DNA from: Paulinella micropora
Taxonomy: Eukaryota > Cercozoa > Imbricatea > Euglyphida
Length of the DNA stretch: 64,000 nucleotides
Direction of reading: 5' to 3'
Assembly: GCA_009731375.1 (NCBI GenBank)
Contig: BJOX01000145.1
Coordinates: forward strand, 514,322-578,321
The translations under genes and the position numbers were made by a program. Positions 41,780-52,749 of this stretch are shown piece by piece. Numbering within the stretch: the stretch's first letter is position 1; the number at the start of each line of letters is the position of its first letter. The notes under the pieces are model-generated. The model made no database searches. It saw only the letters and a list, made by a program, of their open reading frames with translations, and was not told the origin of the DNA.

Positions 41780-44700
41780 ATGGACCAATACCAACCAGAA
41801 CTATTTCCGCTCTACCATATTGAGCGACGAGGAGACTACATCAGGCCTAGAGGCAAAAGAAGATGGTATCTCATTACAACTCCAACCGCACTACGAATTA
41901 TAAACAGACTAACGGGTGGCCATCCCGAACTAGTCGGCAGAAATAACTCACTTGTTATACCATATGCTCCAGGATGGGAAGCTCGCCTCCAACAGCTAAA
42001 CCCAAATACAAGCTATCTCGTTCATCTGGATTATGAAGGATATAATGGACCAGTCAGAGGAATACACAGAGCTAACAAATTAAAGCGGTCAATTAATGCG
42101 GTTAGAAATTTTGTGGAACGGCAAGCAAGGTTTTACGAACAAAGAGAAGACAAAGACCTTAAAGTCATTACTATTGACCAAGTTAACCCGCAAAATAATG
42201 CTGTCATACCAATGGCACAGGGTGAAATAAACTGTGTGCTAGAATGTATTATGAAAGACTTTCCAAACCCAAACAATAGAAAACGAAAACGAGACCATAT
42301 AATAGCAGATAGATTTAAGGATATCAAATATGCCACAGCAAAGGACATTGACGAAATTGAAGACTTCATCCGATGTAGGATTTATGTATTTGATGGTATG
42401 AATATATTATGGCGAGCATCTACTAAGGATACCCAAAACAGATAATAATCAGATGTAACGATTATCACGCCACATTAATACAAGGAAAACAAAAAGACGT
42501 CTGTATCTAACATATTAAATCTATTGAGCTATTATACGATATTAACGAAAACATACCAGAGCCACGGCCCCAATATGCTACTAACCACGAAGCAAGTAAT
42601 GTGAAACTATCTACGAACCAATACAAGAACAAATGGATATCACAGGAAGAACTCAACAATATACAAACCAAACTTGAATTAGAACATAAGGAGTGTTATT
42701 CAATGACAGACCAATCTGGAAACATTGTAGGAATAGTAGATAAAGAAAACAAACTAAACTATAAATGCTTAGACCGTTTCAAACACGCATCATTCGTTCC
42801 TAAAGATACTCCCGCTTGGTCATTACCATCATACTTCAAACAATTATTTATACAGTGTCTCATAGAAAAACATAAACCTAAGTTCCATACACAAATTACT
42901 GAACCTAATATATTACGACACGTGAAATCTGGTCAAATACCATTTCATCATATCTTTAAACATCACACCAAAAACCCCAACAAGATACACCAGATTGATA
43001 TGGTAAAAGCTTATACAAATGCTTCGTTAGGTAATCTAGGAGAAATGTCGTCATACTTCAATGAATACCCGATTGCTCCTCGCAACATAATTAACATAAA
43101 CCAAAATATGACGCAAGAATACTACAACAAAATCAAACCTCTACACGGTTATGCGGTTTTTGATTACGACCAGACTTTACTCAAAGTTCCAACCTTCTTC
43201 AACGGCTACACCACAAAGGGAACCCAATGCCAACCCATTCCCGCATTGCTATATATGTTTGACCAAGGAGTTAAGATATTTATTAAGAGGTGCTATCTAG
43301 CAGACGACCACTTCAACCCCTTCAAAACCTTCTCAGAACACACATCAAATATACAAGATTATTACTTGATAAGCCTGGCTTTGATCACGACACCTTAGCC
43401 AAAGCAACCAACTTACTAGTAGGCTCTCTCAATACTAACATACACCGAACTCAGCAAGTATCTACCATTTCAAAAACATACAACGAGCGAATACATTTTA
43501 TGATGAAAGAAAAAGGATATAGGTTATTGTTCCTGAAACGAGTTAAATACGATAAAAGTAAGTATGCCGAAATGAAGGACGACCTACTACCAGAGCGAAT
43601 GATATACACATACCAAGATACAAACCCAACAGACAACATATTTCAAATGTCTCATTTAACTGGCTATGTGCTAGCATACCAAAAGATAGTTCTTCATAAC
43701 CAAATGTTAAAGCTTGTAAATACTGGGCTGACTTTGTTATATTCTAATACAGACAGTATCACATACGAAGGTGAATATATGAAAACGGGAAAAGAATTTC
43801 GCCCCGAGGTTTTAGAACAAGACGAGTTAATTGCCCCACAACTGAATATGACTTGTTTCGTTTCCTACATAAATGACGAACCACAGATAACATACCAGCG
43901 ACATAGCGGTTTCAAAGATAAATTACCATTACAGAAATTCTTAGAAACACCACATAAACAATATCCAGAGTTCTCCGCCTTTGAGGATACAGAGCTTCCA
44001 GACTATAGCACCAAAGACGAATACATACCTTTACCAGAACAAGAATTATTACTCATTCACTGCAAAGCTGGAACGGGTAAATCTGACATGATTAAATACC
44101 TAACTGGCCAGCCATCAAAATACACTAACACACATTTCAAAGACAAAAAGACTTTATCAACCGCTATGACACACAATGCCCGCCAAGTTATTAATTCTGA
44201 ATATACACTCCAAAAAATACTAACAATCCTATATCATAGACTACCCCTACCGATACCAGTCGGCGAAGAAGCCATTAATCACAGAATAACCATTGATGAA
44301 GTTTCTATGCTTACTTCTAAGAATTTAGAAAGTCTGGACCATATGCTCAGAAAATACACCAACATCAACAGACCATTCGGCGGTGTATCAATTATTCTAT
44401 TTGGCCACTTAGCACAGCTTCCTTGCCCAGACCCTACATCCGAACCATTCCACAAGTCAAAAACGTTCAAGCTATTTACAAAAATAAATCTTGATACAAA
44501 TTACAGACAGGCCAAAGACCTTGTTCTACAATCTATCTTAAATAAGGTAGAAGACTATTACAAGGTCGGCGGTAATGAGCTTAGCCAACACAGAGCAAAA
44601 GACTGCCTACCTACAATACTAACACTTGAAGAATTAGATGCTCTCAATAAGCAAGTTAAGCCGCACCCTAAGCCGACCGACAAAAACCCACCTTTAATAT

Positions 44701-45067
44701 TACACCACTCTAACAACAATGTTAATGAAAGCAATAACAAAATGCTACAAAATAAACCGCTTAAAACGGGTCATCAGGTAGTGTTTCGTTGTAATACAAA
44801 GGTTGTTCATAACGGCGATATTCATACTAAAGAACATATATTCATTACGATTGGTGAAATTGAGCAGAAATTTGATAGAAAAAAACGATACCAGACAAGA
44901 AACCGTATGCTGACATCCAGCCGACATTCTCGTCCACCATTCACTGCTCAGAAGGCCGAACAACACCAGTGCGGATAAATCTAGACCTACTGTCAATGAA
45001 TTTGTTATATGTCGCTTTAAGTCGTGCCACCTGCTTGAATCATACTGGACTATTAAACGAGTTATGA
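41780..45067 (+). pseudogene. B-family-like DNA polymerase palm fused to SF1/Pif1-like helicase
   Basis: A replication protein of about 1090 codons. Polymerase signatures in order: IDMVKAYTNAS (motif A), LAKATNLLVGSLN (motif B, K...N..G) and LLYSNTDSIT (motif C, DTDS-like). Then helicase signatures: IHCKAGTGKSDMI (Walker A), ITIDEVSML (Walker B), ILFGHLAQLPCP (motif III) and, in a shifted frame, YVALSRATCL (motif VI) near 45010. No separate exonuclease domain is clear. Breaks: a shift near 42434, TAA near 42508, a shift near 43360 and a shift in an A7 run at 44879-44885. No functional full-length protein can be read without correcting these. Confidence 0.8.
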
Positions 45068-45075
45068 AAAGTTAA

Positions 45076-45738
45076 TTATAAATAAAAAAATTTGGCTCCT
45101 GTACCTTTTTTCGGTTTGACTAACTTAGTATTTACAGCAGTCGCTCCCAGCAATGATACGGGGTCAAATGCGGTCCGGTAGTTAGTGGTCAGCTTCGCAG
45201 TCTTCGCCCTTTTACCTTTTGGGTTTATTTTCACCGCCACTCGGTCAATCACTCCTTCAATGAGGTCTTTCGTGCTACTGCCTTTGTTGTATGTAGTCGC
45301 CTTAACACCCGTTTGTCGGCTCAGGTCTTTCGCAATTGTCCCTCCAAGGCTATGACCAGTCAGCTCTCTATTATCCTTACCATATTTGTTTATCACTTCA
45401 TTAACCAGCTTCTGCTCTTCTTTATATCTCGGGGTCTTTTTTAATACTCCCTTTACTAATGCGACATCTGTGAGTAAGTCCCTTTTGTCTACTGAGCCTC
45501 TAAATGCTACAATAGCTTTGCTGTCTTTTTGATATACGGTTGATTTTTCTTTGCTAGCGACTGGTTTCCATCCGTCAGCACCTTTTCTCTCTGACGAAGA
45601 CAAATAGACTTCCTCTGATAACTCCGCACTGCCTCCCTTTTGTTTCCTGTATTCCTTACCAGCTTTTTTCAATGCCTCCTTGTAGCTTATTTTGTGTTTG
45701 ACGGAGTAAGCCTTAACGAAGATTATTCACTCGCTCAT
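45076..45738 (-). pseudogene. Class 3-type lipase/esterase, early stop
   Basis: Alpha/beta hydrolase with the nucleophile elbow GHSLGGT and an upstream IVAFRGSV oxyanion-type motif typical of class 3 lipases. A Lys-rich segment and a C-terminal FFYL follow. The best start is the ATG at 45736-45738 (MSE), but codon 4 is TGA. Downstream the frame is open for 217 codons, so only this one substitution (TGG to TGA would explain it) or a later non-ATG start separates it from an intact gene. A lipase could act in membrane penetration or host lipid breakdown (inference). It is convergent with the polymerase-helicase. Confidence 0.75.
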
Positions 45739-45796
45739 CGCACGGTTCTATATTATTAATTATTTAATTTTTCCCGCCAACTATATACACCCTACT

Positions 45797-46071
45797 ATGT
45801 CCGCCCTCACAAGACTGTGCGAGAAGTTTCAACAACTTTCCATTGAAGGCGAAAAAAAATCCTTCTCGTTGGAAATGTTCAAAAGGTAATCCACGACGAA
45901 ATAAAAGCGATTGAAGAAATGAGAAATGCTCAACCAAACGTGTTTCACTTTGGTAAATGCAAGGGCAAAAAAATAGAAGACATCGCCAAGATTGATAAAC
46001 CATACATAGAATGGTTAGTTCGTCAACCTTGGGTCCAAAATAAAGATGAATTGAAAAAGTATTTACCGTAG
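45797..46071 (+). pseudogene. ExoX-C-like domain protein, frameshifted
   Basis: A short gene, ATG (MSALTRLCEKFQQLSIEGEK) to TAG. A -1 shift near 45885 leads to VFHFGKCKGKKIEDIAKIDK and YIEWLVRQPW, the pattern of the exodeoxyribonuclease X-like C-terminal domain found in bacterial and viral proteins. About 90 residues when read across the shift. Its 3' end overlaps the DUF3223 gene by 9 bp on the other strand. Confidence 0.6.
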
Positions 46072-46697
46072 GAGATACATTTTACCTCTAATATTGATTT
46101 CTTTTTTTATAATTCGCAGTATTGCTTTCTGTTTGTGAAAGTCGCTAAACTTGGTGAAGTGCGGTTCTTTCAAAAGGTTGTCTTCAACTTCTACTTCTCT
46201 ATTAACTTCAAGGTATTGTTGAAGGATGTCTTTGAATTGTATGAGGTCAAAGTGGTGGTCTACGTGGACATCAACCCGCTCATATATATCGCCACTTATT
46301 TTGCATATGTATCGGGGTTCAACGAATACATCAATAGCCACGATGTCAAGATATTCTTGTATTTGCGATCTTATGGTATTCCTGCTCGCTTCTTTTATCA
46401 CTCTCGCAATTTTTTTAATTTGCTAAGCCCTATGAGGTCGACACAACAATTCCACGAAAACGGCTTACCATTTACACGAAAGTGTTTTCTCCCAGTCGTC
46501 AAATTACTTTCAACATCAATGATGCCATCTTTTAGACAAGGGTGATGAGTTATTAGGTCTCGCACTAAATTGCTATCTTCTGGGTTCAGTATTTCTCCAT
46601 CGTTATATTTGCTTATCATTCTTCTTATGTGGGATTTGATGGATGCTTTTGTTAGAAACCGCCTACCTCCAACGATGTACAACTTACGACGATACAT
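46063..46697 (-). pseudogene. DUF3223 (DCL-like) domain protein, frameshifted
   Basis: The N-terminal part (GRRFLTKASIKSHIRRMIS, LVRDLITHHPCLKDGI, HFRVNGKPFSWNCCVDLI) matches the DUF3223 pattern, known from plant DCL proteins and many viruses. The frame breaks (-1) at an A7 run near 46417, and the C-terminal part continues to 46063. Role unknown; DCL proteins act in rRNA processing or RNA polymerase-linked functions. Confidence 0.65.
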
Positions 46698-46701
46698 ATT
46701 A

Positions 46702-47971
46702 CTATATTATTATATTAGAAAAAATTATTACAAAAATAATTATATATTCACATAATTGATCTTCTAAGAAATTAACTATAACACTCACATTGCTTCCATT
46801 ATTAACAGTCGAAACAGACTTTTGTAAAAATGTTAGATTTTCACCAGGAGAAAGTTGTATGTCGTAAGTTCGCAGGTCAATAAGCTGGCTTGAAGTAGCA
46901 TTAACATACAGTTTTAGAATTACGTCCGTTATAGTGGCACCACCAAGGGCAGTCGCAGCGGTATCCTTTGATACGATTGAAGTTTTGGTATCAATATCCG
47001 CAAAGTTCTCCGCCGTAAGTGCTCCAGTCGTTTTCACAATCCGCACTATATTAACTTTGCTGTCTTCGTTTGATATGCTCACGAGAGATGGATAAACAAT
47101 TGAATAATTGGTCACACTATTAAAAGTTGTTTTATTTTTATGCTAATAATTGGGCTTTCCGTTGTGCTAGCTGGCTCACTACCTTCCGCTTCGTTTGATA
47201 TGCTTGAATTAATAGTGTTGGTGCCCTCAATAAACATATTACAACTGGCTGTTTTTAATATTTGATTAGCATTACCAGTTCCATAATTTCTGATACAAGC
47301 CGAAAAAGGCAGGGTTGTATTTGAAAGACTAACACACACATTAGCATTCGCATACCTAATTGTATGAACCGGCTGAAATTCTCCACTTGATGGATTTTCT
47401 ATGTAGAACCTTATAGCACCAAAGCCAAGATATTGAAATTTAATCTGGAATACATTCCCTTTGGTCCAATCTATGATAGGCATAATTTTAGTACCATTAC
47501 ACGGGTCATCCCAGGTCGCCTGGGGAATAAGTGTCGGCACCCCACCTTTAACACTTTGTAAAAATAGAAGCCGTTAGTAAAATCACTTTCACCTATGCCG
47601 ATATATGAATTATAGTCTTTCGTTTCATCAGTAGTCCATAAAGCAGTAAATCGTGTTAGAACTCCCATACCTGTTCTGTATTTAATTCTTTTTTTACTAG
47701 TCAATACAGCCTTCGCGGTCGTCTTCACATCTGTTTTAAGTTCGACCATATTAGCATTAAATAAAATGGTAGCATCAGTTTGAGCTAATGTCCATATTCG
47801 TGTATTGATAGTGTATGAGAAAATCTTTTGTAATACTGGCGTTAATTGACCGACCAATGCTTCGCCGAAAGCGGTTTTCATACTATTGGTTTCAATGTGG
47901 CCATCGTAACCGACTTTAACATTTATGAAGTCTCCGTCAGGGTCTTGTGCTATCAAATTTCGTTGGTGCAT
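46702..47971 (-). pseudogene. Large virion/fibre-type protein of marine DNA viruses, frameshifted
   Basis: Three frames form one protein of about 420 residues. DYNSYIGIGESDFTNGFYFY is followed after a -1 shift (about 47540) by IPQATWDDPCNGT, DWTKGNVFQIKFQYLGFGAI and VHTIRYANANV, a pattern I recognise from uncharacterised structural-type proteins of phages and algal viruses. A second -1 shift (about 47130) leads to the C-terminal part (46702-47115). It lies directly downstream of MCP on the same strand, so a virion surface role is likely (inference). The start MHQRNLIAQDPDGDF follows the repeated GC-rich leader at 47982. Confidence 0.6.
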
Positions 47972-47981
47972 AGGAGCTTTT

Positions 47982-48041
47982 GCAGAGACTCCGCCTCCGC
48001 ACCTCCGTTTTTGGTGAAGCTTTTTTTAAAAAAAAGGTTCG
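47982..48041 (-). repeat. Repeated GC-rich leader motif, copy in front of the virion protein
   Basis: GCAGAGACTCCGCCTCCGCA plus CCTCCGTTTTTGGTGAAGC and a T/A-rich arm ending AAGGTTC. It closely matches 52654-52713 and, in its first 26 bp, 1287-1312. Confidence 0.8.
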
Positions 48042-48095
48042 TATATTATCAAAAAAATAAATTAATAGTATCAAAAATTAATAATTACTTCTTAC

Positions 48096-48131
48096 TTCAC
48101 TGGCGGGGTTATAGGGGGAGCAGGCCCCTAT
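48096..48131. terminator. GC-rich hairpin between MCP and the downstream gene
   Basis: GGGGTTATAGGGGGAGCAGG followed by CCCCTATTTAG can form a stem-loop (TAGGGG/CCCCTA) just after the MCP stop codon. A related GGCGGGGTTA...CCCC occurs at 53631-53644 after the 123-residue gene. Possible 3'-end signal. Confidence 0.35.
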
Positions 48132-49638
48132 TTAGGTTCTAGCAATGGTGCCATTCTTAACAGTTACTTCTTGCTGAGTGACGACAAATGTGTAATGATT
48201 GGCCGCAATATTTGCAGTGGTTCCGATAAATTCCCATCGTCGCTCAGTGTCTAGACTTATTCCACTGATTTCATTTTGGTCCTTGCTCCACAGAGGGCGG
48301 GTATTGTCAAAGCTATCACACCAAAACCAGCTGTATTGATAAACATTGCTATTCATCAAAGCAGAGCCTTCTAACTTTGGTTTAAGATACATATAGTCTT
48401 CTAGTTTTCCAGTTTGACAATCGACATTGAATTCCTGAAGTCGTGCTCCGTCTAGTGTGGTATAAAAAGTTTTTACCTTTGAGCCGAGCAGGTTGCTATT
48501 GTCGTAGGCAGTGTTCTTATTTTCGGTTGTGTTGAAAACAGAGTGATAAATTTTATTAATTCGCCGTCCGTGGCCTCTGTCAAATCTAAGTATAACATTT
48601 TGAGAAGTTGAAGGTGTGCCAACAGTATTTTTATACAAATAAGAATAATCAATGTTGAAGCTCATACCTTCGGGGCTCATTATCTTCTGTTGAATTGATT
48701 GAACGACATCGGGGTTAGTCTCGACAGCTAAGAAAAGGCTGAGATTAGTATTAGTAACATTTGAATCCGCCGCCGCAACAGTGCCACCCCCAGTAAAAAG
48801 AGCATCATTGTTATAATAAAAGATTTTGGGTGTCTGTTGCCAAACAATCCGCAAAGTCAAAATTTCTGGAAACATAATAGTTTTATCCAGAGCGAAAATA
48901 GTATTGTAAAGCATTCCAAGATTAATCTTAACATTGATACTCGGGCTGGCATTTTGAAAGGTGCCTCCTAAAAGCAACATTAACGAACTTACTCGTGCCA
49001 GTCTCATTCGCAATAAGGGCATCATCGTGTCGGCGGGCATTTCTAGTGGGTTGTGCCATCCAAGCCTTTAATGCGGCCTGAACCTGTGCCTTCGCAACAT
49101 CAATACCCGCATCAATGTTTGCCGCCGCATTTCCTGCTACTGCCGAAGCGGTCAATGCTGTTTGTAATGCGGCCAACCTTGTAGCATCGCTAGCGGGTTG
49201 AAATGTAGTTGTAGCATTACACTTTTGAAGCATACAACCTGCTCCACTTCCATTGTCGTGGTTTTCCAAAGCGAGTAAATCATCAATGGAGGTTTCGGGT
49301 TTCCAAATCATCTTTGTGATATTTCCGACTTCGTTAATGTCGCACAGATAAACACCACCCCTAGTAATCAATTGAATCTGCCTAATTGGGGTCAAGCAGT
49401 CCATAAAGCATTTATTATAGTTTCCAACCTTCGCATCTGGAGCATAATTAAAACTCAAAACAGAGCGAGCCAGGTTAAACGGACTGCTGATAAGGTCAAA
49501 GTTGCTTTCCTGTCCTCCTGCGGTGGTTACGGTTACGTTAACAGAACCCTCACGAGGGGTAAGCGTATTCAAGCGATAAGAAGCACTGATGTAGTCAGTC
49601 CTGCTGAAATCTAGTTCGCCTCCGTGTTGTGTGGGCAT
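48132..49638 (-). pseudogene. Major capsid protein (double jelly-roll), frameshifted
   Basis: The start MPTQHGGELDFSRTDYISAS and the PLV MCP pattern, including LGMLYNTIFALDKTIMFPEI followed by LTLRIVW, identify the main capsid building block of about 500 residues. A +1 shift near 48955 separates the N-terminal part (48928-49638) from the C-terminal part. An Ala-rich insertion (about residues 150-200) resembles a surface loop. It sits between the virion protein and the minor capsid gene, all on the minus strand, which is usual for PLV capsid modules. Confidence 0.85.
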
Positions 49639-49746
49639 TTTTGTTTTTCCTCTTTTTACGGTTGTCTTATATTTTAATATGAGAAAAAATATTAAAATAA
49701 TTCGTTTCGCGGTAAATCAACAATGTCATAACAATGCCGAGCCCGT

Positions 49747-50454
49747 TTAGGTTAATTGGTTGGTCAAGTAAAACCGATACACATTGCTTGAACTAGTAGA
49801 TAACCGTTTACCATACTCCGACCCGCTTCCATCGTAGATAACAGAGCCGAACGGGATTTCATTCGCCGTGTATATTTCCTGTAGGACGTGATTATCACCT
49901 TCACCAACTAAGTCCGATTGTAGATACAATGTCTTTTCTCCAGTTAGAATAATTACATTTGACGACCTCAGTGTATTATTAGCAAAGAAATAAGTAGAGG
50001 ACCGCTCAAACCCCATAATTTCGTGGATACGAGTTTCGTCATCAAATACAAACCGCGGTTGAATGTTAATGGGATTGTTCGCTACGGTGAATAATAACTT
50101 GCCATCTTCTGGTTCGGTATTCGTGCTGTTGCTTGTTATTGTGTATGTGTAGTCGTTGGGGCTTTCTGCGGTTAGCACCTCGGCCAGTTTATTTTTTAAG
50201 TTGTTCATTGTGTAGTTGCCTTCAGGTATCGTGATTAGCGCCTCGTTACCATTCTCACTCAGAGTAAAAGTATTGTAAGGACTTGCCACAGAGTAATACG
50301 ATTAGGGAACATAGATATGAAGTATTTTACGATGTGTTGGATTGTCTAGCGATTTCATATCAATGGAGTGAGTGAAATCACTGTCCGTGCCGTTTATCCT
50401 AATTTTGCTGTTGACATAGTAAATGTTGGAACTCCTGCCTCCCCTATACTCCAT
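49747..50454 (-). pseudogene. Minor capsid (penton-like) protein, one in-frame stop
   Basis: 235 residues from ATG 50452-50454 (MEYRGGRSSNIYYVNS) with one in-frame TAA at 50302-50304, in VP*SYYSV, where Lys is usual in PLV pentons. The rest matches the single jelly-roll penton pattern: ITIPEGNYTMNNLKNKLAEVL, IHEIMGFERSSTYF, LYLQSDLVGEGDNHVLQEIY and SNVYRFYLTNQLT. It would fill the fivefold vertices of the capsid. A GTG start after the stop would remove about 55 residues. Confidence 0.85.
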
Positions 50455-50508
50455 CGCACCTCCAATTGAGTTTATATATAGGAAAATATATTTTTTGTTT
50501 TAATTGCT
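50455..50508 (-). promoter_or_regulatory. TATATATA motif before the minor capsid gene
   Basis: On the minus strand CCTATATATAAACTCAATTG lies about 10-30 bp upstream of the minor capsid ATG, similar to motifs before the ATPase and pVI/pX-like genes. Confidence 0.4.
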
Positions 50509-51490
50509 TCAAATAAAGGTATCAAATCCGTAGCCGTTCTGTGTTTTCAACTCCTCCGCTTCTTTTTCTTTTAAGTCTGTCCAACCGCTTGCGAATTTAA
50601 AGCGGTTCCCTTTCGACCGCTCTAACAAAAACCTAATACTATGCCACCCGCAGGTATCTGTCGTGTCTGATTGTTGTTTAACTTGATTAACCTTCATTAA
50701 TAAATAACTATCGGGACGGCTTTTATCTATTAGCTGTTTCATTTGGTGTTGAAAGTCTTCTGTCGGTTTATACAAGGCTAGCGGGTCGTATATCTCTATA
50801 CTTCTATCGCCATCTAAGGAGCAGTAAACAGCAATCCAATGTGAGCCTGGTTGACTAGACTTATCCAAGTTCATTATAAAACCATACTTCTTTCTTTTTT
50901 CTGGTTTCAGTTTGTTTATTTCGTCGCTCGCCACTGTCCCCAAATACCAATCGTGCTTTTTCATAATGTTGTCTATTTCATCCGTCATTAAACCTCTTCC
51001 TGCCCCCGCTAAGTTCTCTGGTATTTTTTGTTGCTCTTCTGGGGGTGGTTGTTGCTCTTCTGTTGGCGTTGGTTGTGGCTCTTCTGGGGGGTGGTGCGGT
51101 GGCTGGTGGTGTATCTTCTGTTGATGGTTGTTGCTCTGGTTGTATTTGGAATTCATTTGAAAGTGCTTTATATGTGTTAGGGTCAGCATACATTTTGTTT
51201 ATTAGTGTATTTACTAATTCTTTTTTCTTTGATTTGGTCTTCCATTCACTTCGTTTCAAATGCTTTTTTATCATCATCTTAATTAATATTTTTTTAATGA
51301 TATTTTCCAATTTTTTCGCACCATTTCCGCCCTGTGCGGTTAGCCCTATTAAAGCATTTTCCAATTCAGTAAATGTCATATCTGGGGTTATGTTAAGTTC
51401 GCCCTGTCTAACAGCTATGATTTCTTGAATATAACCTTTGGCCGTTCTGCCTTCAGCATCTTTGTTTCCGTGTTCCCCCTGGTTTTCCAC
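50509..51490 (-). pseudogene. Ulp1/adenain-like maturation protease, frameshifted
   Basis: Cysteine protease of the C5/C48 type that cuts precursor virion proteins. The catalytic triad is visible: His in GSHWIAVYC, Asp in EIYDPLALY and Cys in DTCGWHSIRFL. The catalytic domain is preceded by a Pro/Glu/Gln-rich linker. Upstream, in another frame (50978-51490), lies a helical Lys-rich N-terminal part ending in RELSGGRKRFNDG if read on. A +1 shift at the G6 run near 51088 joins them. The start overlaps the end of the coiled-coil gene by 76 bp in a different frame; a former fusion is also possible. Confidence 0.82.
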
Positions 51491-52287
51491 CCTAGTTTTT
51501 TTGCTAAACTATTGACACTAATCTGTCTTTTCTTGCCACCACTAGCAAATAAAGTTTGAGCTCTTTCTAGATTTGCTATAAATGCTTTTCTGTCCGATTC
51601 CTCCGCTTTCTGTTCTGCTTCCATCGCTTGCTGTCTTAAATCGTCTTGTCGTTGTTTCGCTTCATCATTCCTTCTTTTAATTTCCTCAGCAAATGCTATG
51701 GCTTCTTCTTCGGACAAAACATACTGCCTTCCTTTTCTTTCCCTTTGTTTTCTTTCACTTCTTTTTAATTCACCTTTTACTTCATTCAATGCTCTTGCTC
51801 TTTCAACCAAAGCATCGTTAATCGCATTTTGTCTTTTTATTTCTCCGTCAATAGTAGCCATTCTTTGAGCTTGAGCTGTTTCAGTCTGTATGAGTGCGAG
51901 TTCATTTCTTTTCGTTTCTGCTTCTCGCTCTTCTATTTTCTTTTGTTGTTCTTTTGCTTCTTTGTCTTTCTTTTCTAGTTCGTGTATTTGCTCATACTTT
52001 TCCAGTTTGAGTTTATCTAGCTGATTATTTGCCTGATTGCGGTTCTCGTGTTCAAGACGGTTGAATTCGGACTTAACTATTCGCTCTTTCGTCTTTTGAC
52101 TCCCTCGGGGTTTGTTTATATATTTCAGAAATAGTTTAACGATTTGAAGTGTTGAAAGGTCATTCGTTTTCTCGCCAAAGTTGAGATATGCTCGTTTACC
52201 TTTCACTTTAATATATGGTCGGCCATCTTTGGTTCTGTATATCCTCGGAGGTCGTTGTTTAAGTTTCTTCTTTGGCTTACTTCGCAT
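51415..52287 (-). CDS. PLV coiled-coil virion-region protein (element B copy)
   Basis: 290 residues. The N-terminal domain (QRPPRIYRTKDGRPYIKVKG) is shared with 367-1329. It is followed by a long charged coiled coil (about residues 75-240) and a C-terminal part with FASGGKKRQISVNSLAKKLGW, containing a Gly-Gly site that the viral protease could cut. Function unknown. The gene is open from ATG to stop. Lying between protease and pVI/pX-like gene, it probably belongs to virion assembly. Confidence 0.7.
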   Translation of the reverse strand: MRSKPKKKLKQRPPRIYRTKDGRPYIKVKGKRAYLNFGEKTNDLSTLQIVKLFLKYINKPRGSQKTKERIVKSEFNRLEHENRNQANNQLDKLKLEKYEQIHELEKKDKEAKEQQKKIEEREAETKRNELALIQTETAQAQRMATIDGEIKRQNAINDALVERARALNEVKGELKRSERKQRERKGRQYVLSEEEAIAFAEEIKRRNDEAKQRQDDLRQQAMEAEQKAEESDRKAFIANLERAQTLFASGGKKRQISVNSLAKKLGWKTRGNTETKMLKAERPKVIFKKS

Positions 52288-52350
52288 TACTACTATTATA
52301 TTGAGTAAAAAAAAATTAATATAAGATTTTACATCAATCGTGTTAGTGGG

Positions 52351-52653
52351 TTAACGAAATTTTGCCGCTCCTCCTCGTTGCTTGCCGTACCCTTGCTTAA
52401 TCGCAGCCTTCGCTACACGGTCCGCATAAGGCACTCCTACATCGCTGAGAAAAGTAGCACCCCTTGAAATCAATTGATTTTTCTTGATAAACCTATTAGC
52501 ATCCAATATCGCTTGTCCGACTTTTTTCCAATTTACTTTGCCTCCTGTTTGTTTCTTTTTTGAATTTCTCTTTCCTCCTGCTTGTGGCATACTGGGATTG
52601 TAGCTGATATTGTAACCTGATGGACTACTGATAATCACTGGTGATGTTGGCAT
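52351..52653 (-). CDS. pVI/pX-like small basic virion protein (element B)
   Basis: 100 residues and intact. MPQAGGKRN and QTGGKVNW sites precede a basic amphipathic segment (VGQAILDANRFIKKNQLISR), and the C-terminus is GYGKQRGGAAKFR. It is about 85% identical by eye to the element A copy. I chose the ATG at 52651-52653 because the element A gene starts at the same residue; an upstream GTG would read through the GC-rich leader repeat. Likely a core or membrane-lytic minor protein processed at Gly-Gly sites (inference by analogy with adenovirus pVI/pX). Confidence 0.68.
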   Translation of the reverse strand: MPTSPVIISSPSGYNISYNPSMPQAGGKRNSKKKQTGGKVNWKKVGQAILDANRFIKKNQLISRGATFLSDVGVPYADRVAKAAIKQGYGKQRGGAAKFR

Positions 52654-52713
52654 GCAGAGACTCCGCCTCCGCACCACCGGTTTTTGGTGAAGCTTTTTTT
52701 CAAAAAAGGTTCC
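52654..52713 (-). repeat. Repeated GC-rich leader motif, copy in front of the pVI/pX-like gene
   Basis: Touches the start codon and is almost identical to 47982-48041. The TATATATAG promoter-like motif lies immediately upstream (52711-52722), so the leader would be the entire 5' untranslated region. Confidence 0.8.
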
Positions 52714-52749
52714 TATATATAGTTCTAAAAAAAATAAATGAGAATAAAA

